A stretch of 64,000 nucleotides of DNA from Glossina fuscipes (lineage: Eukaryota > Arthropoda > Insecta > Diptera > Glossinidae), in NCBI RefSeq assembly GCF_014805625.2, contig NW_023998492.1, forward strand, positions 263,092-327,091, given 5' to 3'. Each line of letters opens with the position of its first letter. Position 1 is the first letter of the stretch. Positions 34,277 to 45,560 of the stretch are shown here, one piece after another. A program made the position numbers and the translations under genes. The notes under the pieces were generated by a model. It ran no database searches, had not been told where the DNA came from, and saw nothing but the letters and a program-made list of their open reading frames with translations.

Positions 34277-36399
34277 ACTCATTTCAGTTCAATATCAATT
34301 TTTTATTTCAATGTATTGCAATTTTCCGCACCACCCTTGAGGTATTACAACAGGCGCGTTAGTATTTTTTTTAAATAGCTGCTATCCCAAAAACATTTCA
34401 GACCTATATACTATTTTTCCCGCTGTCCAGAAATAAGCAGTCGTACTTTATATACAATGTGCATAATAAACACATAAAGTTATTGTCAATATCACTTTCG
34501 AAATGATGAGTCTTTATACAAAATGCATATTTTATGATTATATTTGCTGGAAATAACGAAACGGAGAAAAGAAGCTGTCAATATTGTAAACAGACAAGTG
34601 AATATACAAATTAATTGATAGGCGACATGCCGAACATGCATATAATTGGATCATTCCTATTTGAAATTTTAGCACACTGACAGAATGCCGAAGGCTAAAT
34701 GAACGCTTGAACAAAGACATGAAAATCCGAAATTTTGGGCGAATTGTCAAAGATTTTCGTAAACAACTGGCCAAGAGATGAGAAAGAGACAACAAAATCT
34801 AACGAAGGATGAACTTCAGAGCGATATTTCCAACTGTTACTGTTACTCAACAACTTAGTTATGCGACCAAACGTTTGACATATTGATCATGTATATGATG
34901 ACTTTTGGTTGAGATAATGTCCGAAAACATTTTATTCTTTATTTTAATCTTAAATTTTAAGGGTAAAACTCAGCTTCATGCCCGGTCAGAAAACCAACTG
35001 TTGCGCCCAAGAGTAGTTTGCGCGATATTCAATGTGTTTAATATTGTTTTTACGGTACCTGCGTTATTCAAACGGTTGGGTAAGAATTATCAGCCAGAAT
35101 TTTTTAAGCCTTATTAGGTAGTCAAAGCAAGCAAATACGCTGAATAAAGAAAAATTTACGGTATATTCTCAACTTGATTCCCCGGATCAAGTTTGTAATA
35201 GTTTCGATTTAATCTTTTTTGCTAATATTTCAGATGTTGTTGCTACACGTTATAGAATCGTTTGTTAAATTTTTTACAAAACTTCTATCGAGTTTATATA
35301 TCTACAAGAAACTAATTGATTTGGCATATGTTTATATGAAATTTTTGATATTCTTACTTGCGTAACCTGAAAAAACCAGAAGAGAGTTACATAAAGTAAA
35401 TTTTAGTTATCTTTCGCAAATTCTTCGACCAGTAGCAATAGAAGTGAATGGTTCGTTCGGCGTTGCTTTATCAAGTATACTTTCGTTTTAAGTTATCTCT
35501 GTACATTTTCATTGTCACAAAGGCAATCATAAACTTACTATGCCCACAAATTTTTAAATAAAGCATTATTACTAAAAACCATTAGTTTAGTTTTGTTAAA
35601 ATTATTGTTAAAATAATCATTAAACATAAAAAAATTCAAAAAGAAGAAAGATTAATTTTTAATTTTTTTAAATGATTGAAAATGAACTACGTTCTTGTCT
35701 ATAATTTGACCTAAATAAAAATTGCAAAAAAAAAAAATATCTGTTAAATTAAAATGAAATCGCTTCAATTCATAAATCATTTAAAATGAAAAGATTTTTT
35801 TCTGCCAATCTAACCAAACACAAAAAGATGCAAGGTGTCTTAAACTAGATCGTCTTTATCAGTTTGTAAAAGTGATGGAGTGAATGGAAGGAAACATATA
35901 AAGCCATTCCCAACGTAACGTTACAAACGTAGAGTAATGAAAGAGTAAAGCAAAAGAAAAGAAATATAAACCAAACAAATGGCACACTCGCGAAAATGCT
36001 GAATTGCATTTTCTTTGGAACCATGACTTTACACCGAACGTCCCATGTACCATACTTACTAAAATCGGCATATTATAATTTAAGAAAAATAATCGTGAAA
36101 GAGTTTAGGTTAAAATTTTAGTACATAAGTATCTTAAGTTTCAATAAAGAAACAATTCAATTTGAAAGTTCTAGCCAAGCTTAGCATTATATGAACCAAA
36201 AAAATAATAACCAATTGAGTTTATTAAATAGGGACACTCTATGACGATTCTATTCTGGCACTATAAAGAGTAATAGTCTTGGCGGTAAACAGCTGATCTG
36301 CATAGAGTGGTATTTTTTCTTACAGTACAACCGTAGTCTCCGCACTGCATCACCGCATACACACAACGTTTATTATATTTTTCTATTATTCTTTCAGAA
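34277..36399. other. AT-rich non-coding sequence
   Basis: No gene or element was recognised. Short frames such as 34538-34795 (minus), 34905-35117 (plus) and 35859-36071 (minus) lack any recognisable domain. Confidence 0.55.
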
Positions 36400-37550
36400 T
36401 TTTGAGGCCTCTTAATTCAAACAAATCTATTTTCGGTGAAGATGTGAGAAGTATTATTATTGCCAAGAAAGTTCGAAAATCACCATCTGCAACTGACTAT
36501 TGTTTGTACGTCGCAAAGGAAATGAACATTCTCTTAAAAATTTTCCGCTATTGTGGTCTTAAATCTCCATGGATTTTGAAAGACTGCTCTTTTGACACCT
36601 CGCTGTCTATGCACGAGAAAGAAGATACTCCAAATTACGTGTTCAGGATTCTAATAGCTGAAAAAACCCGATCTCTGGGGAGTAACGATTGGAATGTTTT
36701 ATACACAGATGGCTCAAAATCTTCTGATCTGCCGCTTGCTTGTGTCGCGGTAAGAGCTTCTGGGCAGGTTCTTCTCAATCATATATTTGCGTCCACTTTC
36801 ACAACCGAAGCCAAAGCTATCCTTCACGCTGCGAACCTTTGCCATAAAGACAAACTCAAAGCCGTCATTGTTACTGACAGTTTGTCTGCATTAAAGGCTA
36901 TACAGAATCCTTCGACTTCGAGACGGAGCATCATCAATAAATTAAGGAATATCATTACAACGTCCGACAAAAAAATTGAAATGCCTTGGGTACCAACACA
37001 TAGCGGTTTATTGGGAAATGAGAAGGCTGGTCGAGTGGCGACGTATGCTGCTCTTGCAGCTCTAATTATGGAATACGTTGGAAGAAAAGTTAGAGAGAAA
37101 ATTGAAGAAGGAAATCTACAATACTATCATCAGCACTATTTTTCTAATAACCCTTAACTAATCCCTTAACCCTTAATTAATCCATCTTTATATCCAACAA
37201 ATGTTGACAATTCGCCTTGGACGTAGAACTGCACCAATGGATCCTGAAGAAGTCTTCTGCCCCAATCTGCAATTGTATACAAACTCTCACTATAGCACTT
37301 TCTCTGTGACTGTTTTAACTTTTCTTTGGCTAGAAGCGTTGCATTTAAATCGACTAATTCTATGGACATTCTAGAATCATCTACAGAACAGAATATCAAT
37401 GCAATATATTATTTTGTTAAAACTATTAGGCCCAATGTTTAATGTGCTTTTATAAATTAGACCCGATAGCCTGTGTTGCTAGTGCTAAATGTCTAATTCT
37501 TTTAGTCTAAAAATTTATTTAATTAGTCTAAAATTGTAATAATAATAATT
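36400..37550 (+). mobile_element. I-like LINE, 5'-truncated copy
   Basis: The sequence matches the last fifth of the full-length I-like LINE at 51749-57214. It begins abruptly near 36402 within the RT-RNase H linker, runs through RNase H and the C-terminal zinc-finger-like part, and ends with the shared tail and a short (TAA)n run at about 37535-37550. Such 5' truncation is the usual result of target-primed reverse transcription. No clear target duplication was found. Confidence 0.9.
36402..37442 (+). pseudogene. I-like LINE ORF2 C-terminus with RNase H, broken
   Basis: Open from 36402 to 37157. The linker (NSNKSIFGEDVRSIIIAKK) leads to RNase H with LYTDGSK (first Asp), TEAKAIL (Glu), VTDSLSAL (Asp) and then HSGLLGNEKAGRVA. 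In the full-length relative the last block is GNEQADRAA, so here the fourth catalytic Asp is Gly. A segment is missing between the last RNase H helix and GRKVREKI, and a TAA follows NNP. Downstream, decayed sequence still aligns with the C-terminal CX2C-type region of the full-length copy as far as a stop at 37440-37442. An opposite-strand open frame at 37166-37399 is only the shadow of this part. The gene fragment is inactive because it lacks the RT and endonuclease. Confidence 0.88.
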
Positions 37551-40500
37551 TATTTACAAAAACAAAATTGAATATTAGTAAAGTTGAGAAAAAAATTCAC
37601 AGATTAATTTTAAGAAGAAGCTTAATTAAAATATTAATTTTCGAGGTTAATGATAAAGAAATTCTTTCTTCTTGATGCTTTAAAAATTTGTATGCAGGTC
37701 AACGAAGTTTTCGATTATTTATTATTTATTCTATTTATTGATTTATTATTAGGCAACTTTTGGTTTGAAGAAATTTTACGTTACACGCCCTTTTGCTGTT
37801 AAGCTGTAAAAACTTAAGCTTTTTCATAGATTCTCTTCCTGTCGTAACATTCTCTTTTTTGTCTCTTGTCATTGGTCACGACAATGGTATAAGGAAGAAA
37901 CCGTAAAACAATATACTATAAAAATTCAGGCTCGTTTATTTACGGTACTAAAAGAAGGGCATCGCAATTTGTTTATTTTAAGACGGACGAAAAATAGAAC
38001 ATAAGAAACCAATTCAATCTTATTTGTTCTTTGCAAAATGGTCAAAACCAAACATGTGAAGGTTTCAAGAGAGTTAAAACGAAAAAAAAGAACAGAGAAA
38101 CCATACACATTGCAGCTATAGTAACAAAACAGCCCCAGACGGGCATACATATTGAATATTTTTTAAAAGTATTTTTTTTCTAATTATTAGTTAAAACCTT
38201 TCGCTAAGAACTAACTGTCTGATAAATTATATATCTTGCATAAAATGTTGGGAATTTCAATAAAGCATGGGAAACAAATGTAATGTAGACACATGTTTCT
38301 AGCGTAGCTGAGAATTAAAAATTTAAATAACACAATCCCCTAATTTTTAATAAGAAATTACTTTGTTAGAACTAACTACAGGTGCTATTACCTACATCTT
38401 CTCAGTGACACGTACGCAATTGCCTTTTTTACACTCGAAGATTCGGTGTGCTCCGAGCGTGAATGGATCCTTGCTAAAAGCAAACAGCTCAATGTGTTAC
38501 CTGCCATCTGTTGTCGAAAAATCTTCTTTTTTAGGGCACTACGATGAAAGAGTTGACGCCTTACTTTGATAACGTTAGACGAATAACTGTAGGGTGTTAT
38601 TAAATAGTGAGCCTTAGTCCCCTATACTGTTGTTAGTCGTTTTTGATCTAAATTATTCTCCTCTTTACGTTCCCGCGTCCAATTTTAAACAAATAATCCA
38701 ATGTTTGAGGATTACGGCATGATATCACTGATAGCCCTGTCCTCATGATTACGCCGCTTTATATGAAGTCGGACGTAGAAAAGCGCAAACACTTTATAGC
38801 ATATCTCTTTTGCTTAACACGGGTTTATCTTCTAATTGAGTATCCTTTTTAGGGAGAAATTTTTGTATATTTGTCGGTAAATAGCCGCAAGTATCATATT
38901 ATCTTACCTCTCGCTAACATGTAAAATAGGGTGTTTTCAAGGCAAGTACTTTCGAATCACCTAAAGGGAAAAAAGCTAGTACGAAACATGCGATAGGGCG
39001 AGGTATTCATTATGTCGTTCTTAAAAACGAAAAGCTACAAATAACGAGGAGTTGTAAAGAATAAAAGTTCAAAAAAGAAGTTCATGGCATTTTCGGTCAT
39101 AAAACAAAATCTTGCTAAATTTTTGAAAGATATTCTTATCAGGGTCAGGTTAAGTTATGGCTAAGTTGGGAAGACGGATTATGTTAGGATGTAAGCGGAT
39201 TGGTTGCCCACGCCAAACTTCATCATGATAATCGAAAGGATTTAGGTTTCCCGTCAAAAGCTAATTGATCGTTAAGCGTGGGAATAGTCGATATTTAATG
39301 TACATAAAGTGTAAAACACAAGGCGAGCCGAGATTACGAGCGACAGCTTCGTAAAAATAACTCTAACTTAATAAGCATACGTTGAAATTCCAATTAAAAA
39401 TCTAGAACGCAAGTTAAATAGAATATACAAACGAACCTGTATAAAGATAAAGCGTAACATATTATGGAAAACTCAAATGACTAGTAAAACGTAAGGTACA
39501 AGCAAAGTCTAAGTCGCAAATGAAAGTCAGCCAGGAAATCTAATTTGCAATGTCAAAAGACTAAACCATTGGTGGAAGTGCCCAATGGTCCTAATCAAAG
39601 GCTTTATTTTTTTAATGATCTATTTTGAAATCAAATTTTTTTACTTTCTATACCAAATACACTAATCCACGAAAAAAAAAGAATATGACTCATCACCTCT
39701 CTGTGCATCACTTTAACGATTTCTGTAAGAAACATCTTAAGCTTGTTCGTGAAACACGTTACTTATTGCTGCCCCATTTAATGTTGCATTCTGAAACAAT
39801 CAAATTTAGTTTCACTCGTACGATATGCTTCATGAATTTTTGTTTTCGTACATTACAAGATAACCACAAAAGAAAGATGGCAAACTTGCACAGCAGAATG
39901 AAGGAAGAGATAGGGTAAACGGAAAACACAAACATAAAAGTAGAATAAATAAATTTTTTTCAAGAGTATGCGAATACTGCATACAATGGACATGGCCTTC
40001 CAATTGCACGCAAAGAAAATTGTACAATTAAACAAGAACAGGGAAATGAAAAACCTTGTGTGATAAGATAAATCTTCGCCGTGTTCTGCGTATGTCCATT
40101 TCCCTTGAAATCATTGAAGCTGCTTTAGAGTTAATTGTTTTAGTTCTTTTTCCGTTTCTGGTTATTACCTTGCTGATGGGCGTACATAACAACTCTGCAG
40201 CGTTAATCAAAGGAATGTTTTCTTCATTTTTTCACTTAATACTAAGCGAGTATTGAGTATGTCGTATGGTACTGAAATGATAAAGCGAAATATCGCTCTG
40301 CGACATTATATACAGTGAAAAAAGCGAAAACGCTTTAATCAAATCTGTCTATGCAATACTAAAAATTTTGTACTTTTAAAATCCGTAACTATGAGAATTT
40401 TCTGAGCACCATAAACGTACCGAAATTCTCGTGTTTTCGTGATGCCCCCTGCGGTCATAGCTTTTGCTTTGTAGTTCCTCAATTTGAGAATGACCCCACT

Positions 40501-41754
40501 ATCGGCCAAGAAGGGTTTAAGATTCACTATCTTAACCCTGGCAACAGATTTTGAAGCCTAAGAGAAACGTTTCTTTTGTGGAAATAGGACATTTTTCCCG
40601 TATAGAGTTCCTTCTATAAAACTACTGTCTTTATTCAGTTACTTCTGACCGAAGCTTCAAATGCAAGGACCGCTTCGGCTCCTGTCGGAGATCGAACAAG
40701 GCTGTTTAGGAATACCGTGAATGCTATTATAGATTGCAACAGCTTGCCTACGGAGTCGCTATTGAAATAGCGACTTAAAAAGTATGTGTCAGTCAGTTAA
40801 GTATTAGTGTATCAGTGTGTCTATAGCCCCAAATTAATTGCCAGCATTATGAAAAACAAAAAGGACAAGTAGCGAAAAGTTTTGGATAGAAACGGAAAGA
40901 GTGTTTTCCTTTTTGTTTTGAAATTACGAATCGAATCGAAATTAACATATCTAAGTAATATGGTTTGCGCTAGAAAGAGACTATATAGAAAATAAGTAAG
41001 GGAGATTTATACCATTTATTATTACGGGATTAGTATTAATGCATTTCGGTTATTTTAGGTCATTTTTATTTGGAATAATATGAAACAAATTAAAATTTTA
41101 TCGCTTTTTTGTGAGAGTGTGGTCGATTTTGTCCATTTTTGAACTTATATAATAGCGTCCTTCAAACAACAGACAAAATCAGGAATGAGAGGCAGAGAAG
41201 ACAGAAGCAGAAGTGCTTTCAGATTAAGATTTTCTGTGTCCTTCAACCACAACAGGGACAACGAACTTTCTTACAAAAAGGTACTTTTTATGTCAAAAAA
41301 GACTAAGTTTTAGCATTGTATGATAAAAACCGCTACAGAAATAGTAAGTTGACTTCGCCATATAAAGGTTTTCATGCAAATATACGATTTTACTTCGCAA
41401 TGAAATACCCGTCTTGGTAATTTTGGCAGAAAATCAAAGAAAAATTTTATGAGACGTGGCGATTTTCCTTATAATTACAGCGTTTTCATCTGCTTAGTTA
41501 GAAAATGTATATAATCGCAAACTACTGATATGTAACAAAATATTCATCCCAAGCCGCGTATTTCCTCTGCGTGAATGCTCTCTACATCAATTATCCTTAA
41601 TTCGTGTTTTGATTTTATGCATCTGAGCAAATTTATATTTTGTTCTGGCCCTAAATTAAGTCTAAATCGAAAGTTGGGATTTCTAAACCGACATGAAAAT
41701 GTAAATCAAAAGAAGTATATTAACAAGTAAATAAAAACCTTATAGTGGGCCAGA
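37551..41754. other. AT-rich non-coding sequence
   Basis: No gene or mobile element was recognised. Candidate frames (38363-38569, 39625-39918, 40056-40256 plus; 37926-38150, 39830-40210, 40339-40527 minus) are short, overlap each other and show no domain. Confidence 0.55.
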
Positions 41755-42130
41755 GCGTTATATACGACGAGTGGCAGTGAAAGTGGTCCGATCCGTACTG
41801 TTTCAATAGCTTTCGTTCGTGGGCCAAAACACCTCGGTGTACTAAATCTCACCAAAATATCTCAAAAATTGCGACCTGCGGATTGAACACACAAAGTAAA
41901 TATGTAGAGCGAACATTATTCAGAAACTCTTTCTGAATAAAAGGTGGGTCTATCTCATGTTTTTTATATTCTGAAGCGGTGTCGGATATAACAACTAAAA
42001 ACAATATAGTCGCGGAGGACCAACAAACCCATTATTTTATAAGACACCACTTCAGGTATTACCATTACCCATATATTTTCGTGATAAATTAACAAAAATG
42101 GTCCGTGTTTCCATATAAAGACACACTTTT
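41755..42130 (+). repeat. Degenerate copy of hairpin-ended dispersed repeat
   Basis: GTACTAAATCTCACCAAAAT and ATCTCAAAAATTGCGACCTG (about 41838-41880) resemble the conserved part of a repeat common in fly genomes. TTCAGAAACTCTTTCTGAAT follows at about 41920. The similar block at 45300-45560 shares this order. The edges are not defined. Confidence 0.4.
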
Positions 42131-43014
42131 CATGAGGGTCTTACATAGGAACCATTCTAAACCGGAAAATAATATAGTCCATATTTATTTATTTCTTCTC
42201 TTGCACGAGTCATCTTAGATATCCTAGTAACTGCAGGAAAACGCAATAAAACGAATAAGGACATAATATAGCAGAAGGCATCGAAATTTTGTTTTTAATA
42301 TCTAAAACGATTGGAATAAAATGCTCAGTCACAGCCAATATAATTCTCTTATTTTTTATTTCACTGTCTTGCTCCACATTCTCTGTTACATAACTTTTTC
42401 AATTTCAACATTAATTAACTGCACTGAAACTCACTCTGAAAGTCACTTGACTCGATTTACATGCACTTAACAATAAACATTAAACTGTCATTTGGCGCAA
42501 ACAACAAATACTCTAAACAGACGAATATGCATGTACAAGTGTTATATGGCTGTTTTCCATCATTCCTTTATTTTCAATTGCCACATTTTACGTTACAGGT
42601 TCAAGATATACTTTACATTGAGTTTAATTAAAATTCCCTTTTCGAGAATTCTACACTTTGATAATTCGAGTTGCCATTTATTAAAATACACTTTTCATCT
42701 TGAAAGCGCAAGAAATTTAGGAGAAGAACTTTTTTCAAAATGTACTAGGATATAAACATATGAATACTTTTGAAGGATTATCAACTGCATTATTATTATT
42801 CTTACAAAATAACGGAAAACTGAAAAGGTATTTTATTATTGGTTTTTTCGTTTCAAGATATAAAAGTGAGACTATTATGTTCGGCTGTCAGCGAATCTTT
42901 TGCAACCACCACGTTTACAATAAAGTAGAAAATTTGTATGCTTATTGTTGCGTTTATTAATAGCGAGCAAAATATCCATTCTTTTGCTTTTGAGCACAGG
43001 GGTCTTCTCTCTGT
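42131..43014. other. AT-rich non-coding sequence
   Basis: Frames at 42492-42755 and 42760-42960 (plus) have no recognised domain. Nothing else was seen. Confidence 0.5.
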
Positions 43015-43281
43015 ACGTTGCACTTGACCAAATTGACCGATTTTAAATACCAGCCTGAAAGAATTTCCAATGTTGAACCCGATAATTTTATTTTTGCGAC
43101 CAGGGGAATTTTTCTCAGAGACATTATAGATACGCAGACATGCATAGATCGATCCAGAATTTGACGATGATCAAGGATATATGAATTTTATTGGACTATG
43201 AAGCTTCTTTCTAGATTATTCAAACGTTTCAACTAAATGAATATACCCTTAGGCTGCCGGAAGAGTCATGATGATGGGTAT
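43015..43281 (+). repeat. Hairpin-ended dispersed repeat, copy 1
   Basis: GCGACCAGGGGAATTTTTCT, then ACATGCATAGATCGATCCAG, then a GAAGCTTCTTTCT block, match the copy at 50145-50402 in the same order. The right end has ATACCC at 43243-43248 and GGGTAT at 43276-43281, which can pair as a terminal hairpin. The ATCGATC-AGAATTTGACGATGATCA core matches the reversed copy at 62143-62330. Confidence 0.62.
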
Positions 43282-44464
43282 TGTAATGGATGTCAAAGAT
43301 AATCCACGCGCTACATGTAATTTTCTCTTGTAGTATTGATAACTTGTGTGTGTTTAACATTTGCTTTTTCGAATTATTTTCTTATCGTTTGAGCGTTAAT
43401 GACTGTTTCGTAAAGCATTCAAATATTTGATCATTGTTCCTTAAATATTTGTATATATATTCTCATTACCGTCTATAAACCTTCGTATCCTTTCCCATTC
43501 TGCTCCACAGAATAGTTCTCTATGGAATATTTCCTATCTTCTGCTTTCTTCATACACTTAATTCATTCTCACTGCACGATAAGCATTTAACTGCTTTTGA
43601 CAATTGACAAATGATTTGCTGATGCATGCTGTACATTTACACACAAAAAAGTTTTGTGTTGAGGTGCTGTTGCAAGTTTCATTGTTCATAAAATTTTTGG
43701 AGCATATCTTCTGCAAGGAATCTTTATTCACTTTGCTATCAGCACATATCTGCACGTAGTTGCGTGATAGTTGTATGCAACCTAGCTCTTATAAAAGATT
43801 AAATATCTTTCATTTTTAAGGATAAGTCTCACAAATTATTATGTACCGACTCGAATCGAGTAGTATATGTCAAATTTTAAACAAATTTTCTTAGGTTTAA
43901 CTCAAGATATGTTTCAATGCCGTTCCGGCAATTCCTACTTAACATTTATTTATTCATCACGTTTCAGCTCGCGCCTATATAACGTTAACTTATTTAACAT
44001 TGCATTAAGTTCTTGTATTTAAAGTTTTATTCAATCGAAAAGTAAATGCATTTTGTTAGCTTTTACTTCGGTTTAGTTTAGTTTTTTTTCCGCCTGGCTC
44101 AATATAGAAAGTATAATTTAAATTTTGTTTTAGATAAACTTTTGTTCACTTGGGGTCAGCTTTAATTTATGTTAAGCTAAACGTTTGCTAATATTTGATT
44201 TGAACTTCATTTAAGCTGCCTATACATGGCTTGAGTTTATTTTTTTCTCGATATTTAGCTGAGTTCCTAAATTTCAGCTAAAGTCAAGATCTGGACGGGT
44301 CACAGTCGTACCTCAAAAGATTCCTCTTGTAATGTGGGGAGTTTTTTTCGAATAAAGTGATTCTTGCAATCCACCCAGATTTAGTCTCGTCGTAGGCGTC
44401 TATTTTGTATATTTCCTATATATATTACTTACCTTATATATTACTTCATCTTTTTTATTTTTTT
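43282..44464. other. AT-rich non-coding sequence
   Basis: No gene or repeat was recognised. A 65-codon open frame at 43558-43755 on minus has no known domain. Confidence 0.5.
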
Positions 44465-44530
44465 ATTTTTATTTTACCCAATTATACATAAAATTCAACT
44501 AAAGAAAATTACAGTCGAATTCAGTACATC
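44465..44530 (-). repeat. 3' tail scrap of the CR1/Jockey-like LINE
   Basis: The plus-strand sequence ATTATACATAAAATTCAACT followed by AAAGAAAATTACAGTCGAAT aligns with 4092-4140, the 3' untranslated end of copy A, at roughly three quarters identity. T-rich sequence takes the place of its A-rich tail. It is a very short 5'-truncated insertion on the minus strand, or the remnant of a longer decayed one. Confidence 0.55.
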
Positions 44531-45299
44531 TTTGTAAACATTGTTATGGAAATCCAAAATCCAGTTCATTCCAACTAAAACCAAAGTGCACATTCGCAGC
44601 GCGTCATGCAGTTATCGGTCGAGGAAAAAGATTAGCGGGAAAGTTGATTAATGGATTAAAAACGAAACCATGAACTTGAGTAATAGTAATATGCTTGTAA
44701 AAATATATATGAAGAGAATATTTGCGGAAGGCAGAGTCAGTCGGAGAAGAACAAAGATTCTTGAGTCGAAATAGAATATAAGAGTTGAGAAGCCGAGAGT
44801 ATCGCCACAGTAAAATGTAAATAAACCTATCTTTAAAGAAATTGATTGTAAGTAAAGAAATTTGAAATGAAAACGTGCAAATGTATGTCTCTTAAAAAGA
44901 ACATTCATGATCTTGTGAAAAGCATATCAGCTGGTTTCGAATGTGACTATCAGTCAGTAGGCAACGCTCATCGCAACGGATAGGGGTAGAGGAAATGTGA
45001 AATGTCTTCTCTCTCTCTCTGATTGAAGGCGTCTTGCTGGGTGGACATACGTTTGGTAATCCACAAGCATCTGCGTAAAGGATAAAGGAGCCGTTTAGGG
45101 ACAAATTGAGGACGGTACGACTAAACAGTGAAACTGAAACGTTGAATTGGAAGACGAACGGTCTACTTAATGACAGGATAAAGTTTAGGGGAACATCTCA
45201 TTATTCTCCAAAAGGCTTCACTAATTTGATGAACGATGATGAAGCCGCATGGATCATGGACTTATGAATTAAAGAAATATATCTCAGATCTCCTTTAGT
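44531..45299. other. Non-coding sequence
   Basis: Two minus-strand frames (44648-44908 and 44892-45104) have no recognisable domain. A short CT run lies at 45008-45020. Confidence 0.5.
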
Positions 45300-45560
45300 G
45301 AAAGGGACTGATTTTTGAATTTACACTATTTTGTAAACGAATTACACGTGTTTGGTTAGAACAATTCAATGTACCAAATTTCACCAAGATGCCCAGAAAG
45401 TTGGGATTTGTAGATTGGCCAGATGATTTAATAGGCAGCCATCAGGCAGGCGAGCGTACAAACGTGCTGAAATCGATTCAGAAAATAATTCTGAAGTGAT
45501 CAGTTTAATAAATTTTTGGCCTTTCCTAAGTCCTCCTACAAAAATCCAAGTTGTTTTTTA
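45300..45560 (+). repeat. Degenerate copy of hairpin-ended dispersed repeat
   Basis: GTACCAAATTTCACCAAGAT (about 45371) and AAATCGATTCAGAAAATAAT followed by TCTGAAGTGATCAG (about 45470-45503) match the conserved core seen at 41755-42130 and, more loosely, at 43015-43281. The ends are not recognisable. Confidence 0.45.
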
